A stretch of DNA of 64,000 nucleotides, taken from contig JAGTJM010000032.1 in the NCBI GenBank assembly GCA_020747015.1, positions 303,332-367,331 on the forward strand, in the 5' to 3' direction. The number at the start of each line of letters is the position of its first letter. Within the stretch, counting starts at the first letter, position 1. Positions 22,656 through 35,666 of the stretch are shown here, piece by piece. A model generated the notes under the pieces. The model saw only the letters and a program-made list of their open reading frames with translations. It ran no database searches and had not been told where the DNA came from. The position numbers and the translations under genes are program-made. The stretch is from Pyrenochaeta sp. MPI-SDFR-AT-0127. Its lineage: Eukaryota; Ascomycota; Dothideomycetes; Pleosporales; Cucurbitariaceae.

Positions 22656-24202
22656 TCAGAAGCCATTGAAGCCCATCATGATGCCCGCACCGGCAATGGC
22701 AGCGCCGCCGATCCATGGGTTTGCAGTCACAGCTGGCATTGCTCCAGCGGTGGAAGTGATGCCACCAGTGATGCTGGGACCATTCACTCGGGGCCCAGCC
22801 GTGCGCCCGACGGCGGCAGTGGAGACAGCGTTTACAACTCCTGTTGCGTTTGGTACCCCATCGGCACCCTTCTGGATTTCTTGGATGTTCTCGGTGGTGG
22901 CATTGAAGTTTGTCTGGGCGAGCGAGATCTCATTGTTGGCAAGATCGTACACTACGTATGCAGACCGAAGGAAAGTATCGCCGAGCACAGCGACGGAGGT
23001 ACCAGCAGGTCCAATGCCCAGAATGCAGATTGGCTGACCACGGGAAACAGCAGCAACGACGACGAGCTCGTTCAAAGGTACAGAGATGGTGACTCCTGAG
23101 AAGGAAAAGTCGAGTGATCCTTGTCTGTTGGCGAGATCACAGTCGACGAATGCAGCGCCTTGTGAGGCGTCGTACTGTGCGTCGTATGTGCTGTACAGAG
23201 AGCGAACGACACTATCGGGAAGATACATCAAGGAGGACCCCGAGTCTAGCAGGACCGGGACATTCTCGTTGGTGAAGAGCGAGCTATTGCTACCATTGTG
23301 ACCCATGCCAGTCAATGCGATGATGAATTCGGCGAAGACGCCCTGCTCTGGAATGATGGGAAGTGTTTGTAATTCGCCTTGGAACTTGTCTGTATCCACT
23401 CCTCCAAATAGAATGCTTCCGGTCGAGGCGTCCAGGTCGTTGAGCCAGAGAGAATAGGCATTTGTATTGACGGCGCCATCATCGACTAGCTTCTGCGGTA
23501 GGTTCGCGTAGGGTGGGAGGCCGGCGCGACCAACGGCGACCTCGTTGATAGTGTACCCGATTCCAAGAATGCCTTCTGGTGAACTCGATGTGTATCCAAT
23601 GCCGAACTGCAGACTCTCAACCGTCTGGCCGCCGAAACGGAATGTATCCTTCGCATAGTCCCCCGAAGCGCCGGAGCCGTCGACGTATGATATGTTAAAT
23701 ACACCATTGACGTATTTGTATGTTGATGAGTCGTTTGCGCTGTATGTGCCCGAGTCGCCGCACTGGTTCCCTCCCTGGCGGCACAAGAGCGAGTTCTTCG
23801 AGTTGACCCAGAGATCACTACTGCCGGTATCGATGTGTAATCGGAAATTTTGTGCTGGGGTGCCTAAGCTGGCATTCGCAAAGTAGAGCGTCTCGAGATT
23901 GTCGAGTGTCTGCTGGACCGTCTTCTGGCGTCTCCGTAACCGATCGTGTGCGACGGGGTTGGCGACATGTCGACGCTGGATATCGAGGCCTGCGACTCTC
24001 GGGTTCTGGCAAGATCAGTAATGCATTCCAATGAAACAAAGGCTCGGGGTCCCGCAGGAATGGATGCGAAGGCCCGGGAAGGATTCGCTTCCCAATTTGC
24101 TCCCTGGGAAGAGCCAAGAGTTGCACTTACCTCTCGCGGCGCAAGTCTGACTGCTGCTGCCGACGCTCCCAATTGTACTGCCAGAAGTGTAGAAAGCTTC
24201 AT
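22656..24202 (-). CDS. Secreted, probably GPI-anchored aspartic protease (2 exons)
   Basis: Exons 24131-24202 and 22656-24005 are separated by a 125 bp intron (GTAAGT...TACTGATC...CCAG), giving 473 residues. Residues 1-18 form a signal peptide. A propeptide follows that ends in a dibasic Kex2-like site (R-L-R-R-R-Q-K). The pepsin-like fold shows the first catalytic motif D-T-G-S-S-D-L-W and the second, D-S-G-S-S, in V-L-L-D-S-G-S-S-L-M-Y-L-P. The C-terminal 100 residues are serine/threonine/glycine/alanine-rich and end in a weakly hydrophobic stretch (G-A-A-I-A-G-A-G-I-M-M-G-F), typical of a GPI-anchor signal. This matches the yapsin/candidapepsin group acting at the cell surface or wall; the substrate is unknown. 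Confidence 0.93.
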
Positions 24203-25484
24203 TGCTGCGCCTTAGAATGCCGTGTACTAGGAAAATGGGTTCAACAAGTATGCGCTCAGTAGATGTGGCTATGCAACATCTGAGGCACCAGAGGTCGGAC
24301 TTTAGTGGAGCTGGCGCTGCGCCGGGTTTTGGAATCGAATGCTGCGAAATGCGAAGTGATGTGCGGGCAAAGGAAATGAAAAGGAAACAAGCAAAGGAAA
24401 GAAATACACAGGCAGTGAAGGGCGAATGATTGTACGGCGAGGGTGAGGAGAAGCGTAGCTGTGGAGGTGCCCTGGGCGAAAAGAGCGTTAGCCTGATGAC
24501 GACGCGTACGATGAGGTCAGGTTTCGAGGTGCGACAGATACCGACGAGTCCTAGTGTGCAGCAGTCCACGTAACTCTCCCAAAAGTGCCGAGTTTTCCGA
24601 AAAGAAAGGAATAGTAAACCAACAGGAGGGATTGTTTCGTTGTTGGAAGATTGCGTACAGCCGTGGCGGTGCACCCATTACGAGAGGGATTGGTTTCGGT
24701 CCACCGTCACAGGGCCAAGCGCCTATTGAGGAGTCGGTTCAAGCGTTCGGCCTTGGTGCTTGAAGCAAACTTTGTCACACGGCAATCCCAGGCGCCTGCC
24801 ATCGTGCGTGTTGACGATAGTGACTGGGCAGACTGGACAATGGCTGACCAAGGGTGAGTGAGCAAGCACAAAGAATCGTCTTCTGTTGTCTCCTTGTGCT
24901 GGCCCTGCAATTACGTCAGATCTGTTGATGCTATAGTTAGCCGACATCCGGCGCCTTCGGCAGACTTTGTTCATTAACGTGTGCTTAGTCTTGATGCCTT
25001 AACATGGCCGGGACAAAGCAAAAGGCTCCCCCTTCTTAACGAGGGTTCATGGGCGCTATGGTGAGCCGCAAGTTTGCCAGACGCACAGCTGGGGCTGAGA
25101 CATCTCAATCTGGCATGCAGGAACAAGCAACCAAAACCAATGGTGGCGCTCGGGATCATCTCGGGAGCATGCAAATCCGGGGTATGTAGGCACAGGAGGT
25201 TTGCGGCCACTCGCGCTGGCAAGGGAGTGGCAGTGCATTCTGCTTCTAGGAGCGTAGCAACAGTCGGCCCTTGATCATCTGCATCATGAATAGCATGGCC
25301 GATGTTGTATCAAGCTTCACTCCCTGCGTTAGCACACGGGACGCCTCACGATGGCTGCGGGAAGATCGCTGTGCACGTGAGCGATGAGGCTAGCACTGAA
25401 ATGGACGACCCGTGAAAGCGCGTTTGAGGCCTGACCGCGTCTTTCGCGTTTGACCCCTCCACAACCATCCAAAATAATACCACC
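24203..25484. promoter_or_regulatory. Divergent intergenic region, protease / RFC subunit
   Basis: This 1.28 kb separates two divergently transcribed genes and must hold both promoters. Short frames on both strands overlap and resemble nothing known. No specific operator is recognised. Confidence 0.5.
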
Positions 25485-26664
25485 ATGGCCAAAGCAGAGT
25501 CTTCGAAAGCAGCAGCGAGCAATGGCGTGCGGCCGAACCCCAACGCAGCTGGAGGTGCAAATTATGAGCTGCCATGGTAATGGATCAATTTCACACTCGG
25601 AGCTCTGGTTGCTCACCATCATAGGGTCGAAAAGTACCGCCCTGTCTACCTTGACGATGTAGTCGGCAACACCGAAACGATCGAGCGCCTCAAAATCATC
25701 GCCAAAGACGGTAACATGCCGCACATGATCATCAGCGGCATGCCCGGCATCGGCAAGACCACCTCGATTCTCTGCCTTGCCCGCCAACTCCTCGGCGATG
25801 CCTACAAAGAAGCTGTCCTTGAGCTCAATGCCTCTGATGAGCGCGGTATCGATGTCGTACGCAACCGCATAAAGGGTTTCGCGCAGAAGAAAGTCACGCT
25901 GCCCCCAGGAAGGCAGAAGCTGGTCATCCTAGACGAGGCGGACAGCATGACGAGTGGTGCGCAGCAAGCACTGAGGAGGACCATGGAGATTTACAGTGCG
26001 ACAACACGGTTTGCATTTGCGTGCAACCAGTCCAATAAAATCATCGAACCGCTGCAATCGAGATGCGCCATTTTGCGATATGCTCGCCTGACCGATGCCC
26101 AGGTTGTGCGAAGGGTCATGCAAATCTGCGAGGCTGAAAATGTCCAATACGCAGACGATGGCATTGCGGCGCTGGTGTTCTCTGCCGAAGGCGATATGCG
26201 ACAGGCCATCAATAACCTGCAGTCAACGCATGCCGGGTTTGGGTTTCTAAATGGCGACAACGTCTTCAAGGTGGTGGACAGTCCACATCCAATCAAAGTT
26301 CAGGCTATGATCAAAGCGTGTCATGAGCAGCGGATAGACGATGCGCTAACTTCCTTGAAAGAATTGTGGGATTTGGGGTACTCTTGCCACGACATCATTA
26401 GCACCATGTTCAAGGTCACAAAGACAATTGATACGTTGAGCGAACATGCAAAGTTGGAGTTCATAAAGGTATGAGAGAGACACATGGATGTAGAGCATAC
26501 GTCACTAACTTTAGGAACAGGAGATTGGCTTCACGCATATGCGCATCCTCGAAGGCGTCCAAACACTTCTCCAGCTCTCTGGCTGCATTGCTCGGCTCTG
26601 CAAAATCAACATGCAGCCCCAACTCTTCGCTCTCCCGTCCGTGTCCAAGTAGTCTGGAGATGTG
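25485..26664 (+). CDS. RFC4: Replication factor C small subunit (Rfc4 / human RFC2 type), 3 exons
   Basis: Exons 25485-25576, 25625-26468 and 26521-26664 give 359 residues. An alternative third-exon start at 26515 adds two residues (E-Q) in frame. The protein is an AAA+ clamp-loader subunit that helps open PCNA and load it onto primed DNA. It has the RFC box Y-E-L-P-W-V-E-K-Y-R-P, Walker A G-M-P-G-I-G-K-T-T, Walker B I-L-D-E-A-D, the arginine-finger S-R-C motif in L-Q-S-R-C-A-I-L, and sensor 2 G-D-M-R-Q-A-I-N-N-L-Q-S-T. The C-terminal exon completes the collar helix (E-I-G-F-T-H-M-R-I-L-E-G). Sequence details place it with yeast Rfc4 and human RFC2 rather than the other small subunits. Confidence 0.95.
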
Positions 26665-27062
26665 ATTTTGCATAGCATTTAGCACGGCGTTTGGCGTTCA
26701 CAGCACGACATCTGAAGTTTGAAGTGGAGAAAGTCGTGATGAAGTGGCATATATCAATTCCGCAAGCTAGCTATGTATGACCAAATTTAAAATTGTCCGA
26801 GTTCAAACTCATCATCTCTAGCTTGAACTCTTTGCGCCCTTCTCTTGATATACAAAAGGTATCTGATAGTTTTGATTTGATTGAGCGGACTGAGGGGTCG
26901 ACAAGCATTGTGGCACGAAACTCGTCTTGAGAGCAGTTGACATTTTGGACAGGACATAAAGAAAAAAGACGTGCAATCTTTGCGGGTATACGGCTAACGA
27001 CAGAAAAATTCAATGAGATGGAAAGAAACAAGTATGCAAACAAAAAGCCTCGAGAACCACTA
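26665..27062. other. Short convergent intergenic region
   Basis: The stretch lies between the stop of the RFC subunit (plus) and the stop of the RTA1-like gene (minus), so it should contain both 3' UTRs. Nothing else is recognised. Confidence 0.5.
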
Positions 27063-28265
27063 CTAAACCACATCTTTAGCCTCGGGCCCGTTATGCTTCA
27101 CTTCATCGGTCTGCACATGCGGAATTGCGGTCCCAGCACCCTGCTTGCTAAGCTCCTTGTTCTTGCCAAGATGTTTCCCAATATATCCCCTCTCACCCCA
27201 CAAATGGAATGGATCGAGAAACCCCGCGAGAACACTTCGCTTGTTCTTCTTCTTATCTAGCCTTGCCCTCTCTAGCTCCTCATCACTCATGTCCCAGAAC
27301 TGCTTCTTCTTATCATCGCCTCTGAGCAGACCCCAGACATCAAATGGATCAAACACTGTCACGATCCAGGGTCTATCGTCTGCCCATCCTGGGCCTCGTC
27401 GCTCAGTCACTCCATCTCTGTCTAGGAAGACGGAATTGGACTTTGGCAGGCGTTTTCCAGGGTGCCAGATGTTAAGTAAAGCAGTGTTGATGAACATGAT
27501 GATGGCCTCGAAGATCCAAAAGTATACCTCGTTCTGGTATATGGGAGACTCCCAGCCCTCGATGTATTCGACAAGGCGGTAAATACAGCGGATTGTTACA
27601 ATGATGGCGCTGACGTACATTACCCAAAGCACAATTTTGAAATCTTTCTTCAAGACACCGGCTCTGTTGGCGCGCCGGTGGAACTGTGCTGCAAGCAGGC
27701 CGAACGCGCCGAACAAGGCGGCTTGTAGACATAAGGAAGCCGTCACCATGTTCGATCCGAGCTTGCGTTGTGCGACAGTCATGCTCGAGTTCGCCATCCG
27801 CCACGCACCATTGCCAATAAGGATCTCGCACACGCCGTCGAGGCCGATGAACGTCGTTGCGACTCGACCAGGGTGTAGAGGTGCAAGATAGGGGATATAG
27901 TAGAGGATACGCGAGAGGATGAAGTAGTTGATGAGCGCATAGACTGGGGGTCCAGACATGATAAGTACAGCCGATGCTACGACATAGGCCAGATTATCGG
28001 TATTGTAGGCGCCGGCGAGACGGACGGCGAAGCCGGCAATCATGAGCAAGGCTGCCCATGGGAGAAGTATGGTTGTACGCCATGATTTGTGTTTGCTAGA
28101 TACGGTCAGTGGGTGTCGTGATGATGGAGTTGTCTACCAGACTTACATGGTTTGCCAGGCATGTATGACTCCAGAGATGAAGAACAACACAATGAAGATG
28201 ATTGGAGCTACTTTGTTGGGTGCATAGAACCATACACTACCGGGTGAATAATCCCCCATCCCCAT
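27063..28265 (-). CDS. RTA1-like seven-helix membrane protein (2 exons)
   Basis: Exons 28147-28265 and 27063-28095 are joined across intron 28096-28146 (GTAAGT...TCTAG), giving 383 residues. The first exon holds the N-terminal extracellular segment and first helix (I-I-F-I-V-L-F-F-I-S-G-V). About seven hydrophobic segments follow. The family core is clear: R-C-I-Y-R-L-V-E-Y-I-E-G, then an E-x-x-F-W-I-F-E-like helix and W-H-P-G. The RTA1/RTM1/RSB1 family comprises fungal plasma-membrane proteins linked to lipid (sphingoid base) translocation and resistance to 7-aminocholesterol or azoles. The cytosolic tail of about 130 charged residues is longer than in yeast Rta1. The individual substrate cannot be told from sequence. 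Confidence 0.92.
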
Positions 28266-29055
28266 CTTGAATGATAAATCGTCCAAATTAAGTAGAGACA
28301 AGACTTGATGCGTGGTATGCTTGGAACTTCCTACCTAGGTAGTTGCACTCGGAGACTGGACGCTCGGACAAGACGATGATATATAGCGCATGAAATGAAG
28401 TAAGGCTCACACGGGAATAAATCACGATGTGGAAAATTGAATACGAGGAACGAAAATCGATCAATTGAAAGCCTTATCGAGGCAGTGTCAGACTTTACGT
28501 CGGAACCAAAGACATTGGGATGAAATTGACGATATCATGGTGCTCATTAGATTCCATCTTGGAAACATAAATGCGATGAATACGACGCGCGATATCTTGA
28601 GGCGCCCAAGCGAGGCATTATTTCTGTGCTACAAGGCGATGCGCAAGGTTGAATGCACGCAAGCCATGGGATCAGAATGAAACCACACGTGATTGGACGC
28701 ATATGCGAGGACAAAGAACATAGAGTTCACCGGTGGCCAAAGACGAGGAGGCTTAAGCCATTTGGTCATAGCAGGGCCGTGAAGAGCCTTGCACGTGATC
28801 AATGCTGCGTAAGCGAAACGCTAAAACAAGTGAAGGTTGGCTTGAGCGCTAATGGGTCGAGCTTCCTAACTGCAACGTGCATCTGACCTGTGGAGCAATA
28901 CCGTAGAGGTTAAACAAACGTCACCCATTAGCCCACTTGCGGATATATACAGTAATTCCCGGCGCCTACGTTTAATGAGTGTGGCTGGAAATGGTGCGCC
29001 AGCCCTGGGTGCAACAGAGGATGATTCTAGGCAAACTCAACCCGAACTTGCGGTG
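28266..29055. promoter_or_regulatory. Divergent promoter region, RTA1-like gene / TRAPPC10
   Basis: This 790 bp lies between two divergent starts. A 71-codon frame at 28465-28680 has no resemblance and is treated as chance. No distinct regulatory motif is claimed. Confidence 0.5.
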
Positions 29056-32000
29056 ATGGACGGGCTATCCAGCTCCAAAGTCACGGGTATGGACTCTTGG
29101 ACTCTCACAAACACCACTAGATGCATGCTCATACGCCACAGTTGAATACCATGACCCATCCGGAGTGTTTTCATTGATACAGGGAGACTTGGCCTCTCGA
29201 CTTCCACTTCGGAACCTGCATTGGAAGGCCCCTACCAGGCCCCTAAGATCCATTGACTCCCTTCATGTCGACTTAGTGCCTAGTAAAGATTCTGCACATA
29301 TTTCAAGGTCGTCGTCTTCGACATTGGCGCCTCCCCAAGGAACTCAGGGAACACCCACTCGCACGACCGAGGAGATTCTTCGGCCTCCTGCAAAAGAAAA
29401 AGAGAGACGACATCAGATCCCTGGTCTACGACAAACTCCATACTTGAAGGTTTATCTATTGAGGTGCGATGACTCCGAGACATACAAAGCAACCGCTCGG
29501 AAGCAGGTACGAGAATGGGTGAAAGAACACACCCCGCCCTCTCAAAGCAGCACATCGAGCACGCAAGAAAATCACGATGCTTATGAGTGGATGATTGTAC
29601 ATGTTGTAATACCTGATACACACGCTGCTAGTCAGCCACGAGGATCTTCCAGTAGTACAACTGGCGAGAAAGAGAAGAGTGGATCAACATCCCGATGGAC
29701 ACGTGGAACAACCACTCTCCTGGAGAAACTTCGCGCCGACTTCAATATATCTTCAAAGTCCGCACCAGATCGGGTCGCACAGATCCGTCTACCGAAGGAA
29801 AGAGTACCGCCCCATATGCTGCCTTCGCCCGCACCAGTCACCTCCCCACCAATCACGGAGAGTCCTCAAGAACAAGAACGAGCATGGACGGACGTTATAG
29901 TCAAGTTTAAGAACCTTATATTGCTCTCTTTTGATCTTAGAGTGAGCCAATATGAAGAGGATATTCGGAAGAATGATGCCCAGCGCTCGTTTCCTGGTTG
30001 GAACTTTAACACATTTTTCATCCTGAAAGAAGGTCTTGCAAGAGGCTTTGAAAGTGTGGGGTTGGTTGAGGATGCCCTACTTGGATACGATGAGTTGTCG
30101 ATTGGGCTTGACACCGTCATTCGCGACCAGGCCAATGATGGCAGCGGTACACAAGGCGGAGTTCTGCTTAGTTACTCGGAGGACCTTCACGAGAAAGCGA
30201 CAGAGATACTAAAGAGGTCGGAGCAGGCGGATGGAGACCACGAAGCATCGCAACCGCCATTTCATGATGTCAAGCCTATCAATGCGCAAAACAAAGACTA
30301 CCGAGGGTTGATCCTCGCGAACAACATCTCTGTATTTGATTTCAGACTTTATATCTTTGCACGCCAGATGTTCCTGCTCCTCAGATTAGGCAACTCGGTA
30401 TCGGCAAGATCCGACCTTGCAGCTAAGCTACAGCCTAGACCTAGCGCCGGCACACCGCAGAAATCAGTCGACGATAGCTCCGTTGGGATGAAGTCTGGAA
30501 GTTCAGCTAATGACTCTGAGGACCTTTTCTCGCTCGCTGAACTTTGTTCTCGTGCGCTCAATTTCGTTACTTTTGCCGGGCGCCTTTTGCGAGACGATTT
30601 GATCAATGGGTAAGTGACATTGTCTTGTCCTGCTTGACAAAACTAATATCGTAAATTAGTGCAAAATCACACGACGTTACCTTTTCTGATCATATAGTTG
30701 ATAACATTGTTCGGTCATGGACCTTCTCTGCGCTCGAGCAAGTGTTGCGGGAAACTTCTACCACATCTTTGCCATTCACAAGATTCTCAAAAGACCTTTC
30801 AACCGGCTCATCCGGGAAAAGTTTGTCGTTTGGTGGACGCAACAAGGAGCAGAAAACCAGTGTCAACGAGCCAAAGTCGATGATCCACCCATCGCGCTCA
30901 TCATCTTTGAACCATGGTCGACCCGCTGCAGACATGCCTTACGCTCAGCCTACGCCGAGTGGCCAGGTCGTATTTGAAAATGGACAATACCAAGATCGAC
31001 CTACTCCAAACCAGGAAAGTGTGCTGCCTTCAGCTAAGAATGGCCTCCAAGACTTGGCTGGTTCAAGAGCGCAGCTACTTGTTGTTCAGCGACGGCTCCT
31101 CGAGCATATAGGCAAAGGCTTGGGTTGGAGCATCGGCTGGGCTGCCATCCTTCCCTCTTTGAATCAAAAAGAAGACCTGACTGAGATCGACCTTGATGAG
31201 AATGAGGAAACCACCGCAGAGACAGACTCTCCAGGTGCTGAATTGGAGACGAAACCGACCGCACCCAGAGCTGGTGTTTCTGCAGGTGTTTTGATCAACG
31301 CAGTATCGTCAGTTGAGCAATTTCGACAATTCTACGAGGTAAGCCGATTGATTCAAATGATCAAAGCGCCCATACTAACTGTTTTGTGCAGAATTTGAGC
31401 GATTTGGTTGTCAAGCATTATATGGCAGCCGGACAAACCAAATCTGCAGAAAGCGTTCTGGGAGATTTAGCTGCGCTCCGATTGTAAGATCACCTCCCCC
31501 GAATTTCCGCTTCTGTCCTAACACAAGTCTAGCGAACTCGGTGATTTTGCCGCGGCAGCCATGTACTTCGGACGTATGGCCTCACTCTTTGCGGAAAGCC
31601 GATGGAACACGGTCGAGACGACAATGCTCAAAATGTACTCGCGCTGCTTGAAGAAGCTCAATCGCAAGGATGAGTATGTACGAACCTTGCTAGACTTGCT
31701 GGCGAAATCCGCAGCAAGCCGGATGTCGTTCAGAGCATCATCAAAGAGAGCCAGCAATTCCGAAATAGCAGATATGCCCCCTGGTTGGTTGAATGATGAC
31801 AAAGTCGATACTACGGGTGCTTTCCAGGAACTAGTCGATTATTCGCAACAGTTGCCGTATGATGTAACGGTTCAAATGCTAAAGTACTTCGGCGACATCT
31901 CTGTGGAACCGTATGTGCGCCACTTCGATGACAAAGATGGCTTCCAGCTCCGTCTTCAGTTTCGGCACCTCCTAGAGGACGAAATTGAAATTCGAGCTAC

Positions 32001-34000
32001 CAAAGTCAGGTTGGTCAGTGCAGGTTCGACACAAGGAAAAGAGATATGGCTCGAAAATCAAGAGCCTACACAACTGAAGAAAGGCATGAACAGGGTGTGG
32101 GTGGGCTGCCAGGTACGTTTCATCTCGTTAAGTGACTATCAGTAGCTGATACTGTGTCAGGTGAATACAACCGGACCGTATGTGGTTGACAAGATCATCT
32201 TGGAAGCGAAGCGCATCCTTTTCGTGCACGAGCCAGTCACCAAGAGTGAATCAACAACACCCCTAGGAATCATCACGTCGGTGTCTACACAATCGCTTAA
32301 GGCTGCTAAGAAGTCGCGAATACTGTGCTTCCCGCGTGCTGAATCATTCCAAGCTCGCATATACCTCTCGCACTTTATACATATCGATAAACCACGACAC
32401 GTTGAGGTTGAATGCTCCAGTGGATGGAACCACATCAAGCGTGCTGAAATTCGCTTGAAGTCTGCTTCTGCAGGTCTAAGATTGCGGACAGCAAATACAA
32501 GTGTGGCTGCTGGGGATGTCGAAGTCGAAGATAAGCCAACCCCTGGCGTGATTGCAATTGGACCTCTGGGCGCCAACTCTACCGCTACGCTGAAGGTACC
32601 TTATGATATGGAAACGATATTACAAGATCTTACAGTCAAAGTCGAAGTCGACTACTTCACTGAGGACGGGCAATTCCAGTACATATCATCCTTCACGATA
32701 CCGGTAGAGCTCCCCTTGGACGTCAACGTGCACGATCACTTCAAAAACCAATCACTCTTTTCCAAGTTCAATATCAAGACAGCTAGTTATGTGCCGCTTG
32801 AATTGTTGGATGTGGAACTCCAAGGTTCGGATGAATTCAATGTCCATGCGCCAAAGAGGTCTACGGAGGCTGTACATGTCTTCCCCAAGCAACCTGTCGC
32901 GATTACGTACAAGATCACAAAGAAAGCGATTGATATCTCTAAGAAGCGACAAAGCCGACAGCCAAGTACCGGAAGTCTGTCGTTGGCTGTGGAATATCGA
33001 TGCTTGAACGAGGATGTGCTGGATCGTGTCCGCAAATTATTCGCGGATACCGTCGCGAATAGCCCTGTGCATCGACTTGGGCGCCTGCTCACAGATACAT
33101 TCGCACTTCGACTAGAGCATGAGATCTTGCCACATCAAGTTGAAAGAATTGCATTGCTCGAAAAGCTGGATCTGGGTGCATTCGAGGACATGGGGTGGCG
33201 GGAAACTCTTGATAGTCTACCGCATATCATACGTGATGACACAGAGTTATGGCTGCAGAAGTGGCATGAAGTAAGATCAATCATCTATTCGTTCCAAAAT
33301 TACGAGTACTAACGCCTTGGAACAGCAACATAGAACGATCTTGCTAAGCAAAGAATCATCCTCGGAGACCGCTTTGTCGACAACTGCTCCCCCGTCTCCA
33401 TACCCACCGCGCCGCATGGTCATTACAGTTTCAGTTCCTCAAACTCACATTCTTCACACTGCATCATTATCCTTCAGCTCACTCTCTCTAAAATCAACAC
33501 TTTCCACCGTCGCTATCGTAGGCCAACCGCTCATGACAACCCTGCGCATCTCGCATACCCGACGCTGGGTAGCACCAGCAAGCCTGATCTCTGCTGCCAA
33601 CTTATCCGCAGCCTCCGACCCCATTGACTTTGTCTACACCATCGAAGCAAATCCAGAAACATGGCTCATTGCCGGTCAACGACGCGCGCATTTCTCTGCT
33701 AATGAAGATGAACAACTCGAGTGGCCAATCGTGCTCATTCCGCTGAAGCCGGGCAACGCATTGCTTCCCAATGTGGAGATTCGTGCAAGGATCAAGCCGA
33801 AGGACAGCGGTAAAGGTGGTGCAGCAGGCACTAGCGGTAGTTCTTCGGAAGCAGCAGTATTAAATTGCGAGACAGACTATTTGAGTTATGGGGACAGTGT
33901 TATAGTTGTTCCGGATGTAAGGAGTAGCACTGTGGGTATTGGTGATATGGCCATGGGAAGTCCGAGGAGTGTTGTTTGGTTGGAGAGCATGGGGCAGTAG
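29056..34000 (+). CDS. TRS130: TRAPPII subunit TRAPPC10 / Trs130 (7 exons)
   Basis: Exons are 29056-29086, 29142-30609, 30660-31338, 31392-31483, 31533-32112, 32161-33270 and 33326-34000, all in phase, giving 1544 residues. Introns are 48-55 bp. The first exon supplies only S-S-K-V-T before V-E-Y-H-D-P-S-G-V-F, and the N-terminal block L-P-L-R-N-L-H-W and R-S-I-D-S-L are hallmarks of the family. The middle has the helical solenoid (F-A-R-Q-M-F-L-L-L-R-L, A-A-A-M-Y-F-G-R-M-A), and the C-terminal third is beta-rich, as in TRAPPC10. Trs130 is a large subunit of the TRAPPII tethering complex, which acts as exchange factor for Rab11/Ypt31 at the late Golgi and is essential in most fungi. Confidence 0.93.
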
Positions 34001-35666
34001 TTGATTACGAGTAGATATGAGTTGATTAGAATGGAAGTATTGGACTTTTGACCTAGAATACACTGACTCGCACTTTACATTCTAGCGAGGAAATTTACTA
34101 GAGATACTTTTCTTCGTAAGCCCAACCTAGGAGGGATATTTCAAGATTGCAAGTGTATTTTCTAAGAGAAATAGTAGCTTAGAGATTTGTCCTAAATTCC
34201 TGAAGCCTCAAGCCGCGCATAACTCGAGAGAAATGGTCTGCTTTTACTTTGACGAGAAAGGACTTTTCTCAACGTCTTGCAAGCTGACAATAGCGCGCAT
34301 AGCTGCAACAACTTTCTTCTGAAAGGTATTATCGCATGTTCGCGGTACATGTTTTTAGAGCAACGAAAGAAATATGCCTAGAACCAAACCAACCCGACGA
34401 GGTTTATCGAAGTCAAAGCTGTTTAAAGCAGATCCCTCGTCAAAGTCTTTCTGGGGGTATGCTCGCCTTTCCCTCCCGAATGTGTGGTAGCATTTAAACT
34501 AGAGTAAACATTTAAGGGACCATTAAAGTTTGGGCTCGTTTATCTACCCACCGGTCTGGGTTCAACGTGTTTAGATCTTAGCGTGGTCCAACATCTTGGG
34601 ACATGCAGGACGACACCTTTCCAATCCTGGTAGCCATTCTAAGCATAGTCTTCCGTTAGGAAACGCGATACACCTAGCATAAAGAATGCACCAGGAAATG
34701 GCAGAACTGTGGATATCTACTTCACAATTCTTGGGATTGTGACGCGAAGAACAGAGAGATGGTACTATGATTCAGGTCCAGCAACTCGTTGTCTACAACT
34801 TCATCAACCTTATTGCGCACTTTCTCCTGCCAATTCAGATGGAGTACCATAGCCATAATGATGACAATAGCCGGTCCGGCCTTTGTGAAAATGCTGACTG
34901 TACAGAGCATGCCGACTGCAAACTTCGCCATTATTTCATTCTCAAACAGTAGCGGCAGACAGTGCACTGCCACAGTATACACGACAGCCAGACCATTGAT
35001 AGTTTGACCTAATCAAAGTTCAGGTTCAAAAGTAGAAGTAGGCTTTGGTTACGTCACTTTGGAGGCAAGTGCCAAGCGCTAGTACTCCCTGATTTGACCC
35101 ATCATCATGGCGAGGGCTCCGCATGACGAGATGAGAAAGATCTATCGTACCGGAAATCCGGCCGTCACGTTTAAGAACGCAAGTCCTTATGTGCGGTTAT
35201 TACATCAGAATTCGTAATGATTGGCTCATTTCATTAGTAGACATTTGTTTAATGGAGCTGTAGACATTTGTTTAATGGAGCTGTAGACATTTGTTTAATG
35301 GAGCTGTTTTGCGCGCATGCAATCATTTCTAGCAACTGTATTGAAAGCCATTGAGCAGTATGTCGTGGTTCCTCACTCCCGGTAGTTCACAAGCCGTAGT
35401 GGGGGAAGGGGCTGTGCAGTGAAGGATTGCATATGGAGAAGCGGCCGTTGTCAGTGTACAGCTTAGGTAAGGGGCGTTCCATGTGCTATCTCATAGGTGT
35501 CAAGTTTCTGCCAATTTCGCACCAAGCGCAAAAATGATGGCATCGTTGACCCATTGAAAAGGCCGAGAAGCCCCCTTCTAAATTTCCTTTGGTGATCGTT
35601 GTGTTCCCGCATTCTGGTCGCGACAGAATTCGTTAACACCCTTACCCGTAACTGACTTCGATTACT
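34001..35666. other. Intergenic, 1.7 kb with a small tandem repeat
   Basis: No supported gene lies between TRAPPC10 and the TLC-domain gene. A minus frame at 34722-34982 encodes 86 partly hydrophobic residues but has no family resemblance. A 23 bp tandem repeat lies at 35237-35305. Confidence 0.5.
35237..35305. repeat. 23 bp tandem repeat, three perfect copies
   Basis: The unit begins GTAGACATTTG and ends AATGGAGCT. Three identical copies start at 35237, 35260 and 35283, about 360 bp before the TLC-domain start codon. It is a minisatellite too short to be a mobile element. Confidence 0.95.

Noticed and set aside
34722..34982. 86-codon minus frame with hydrophobic stretches
   Set aside because: No start context, splice partner or family match; a chance frame or an unreadable remnant cannot be told apart.
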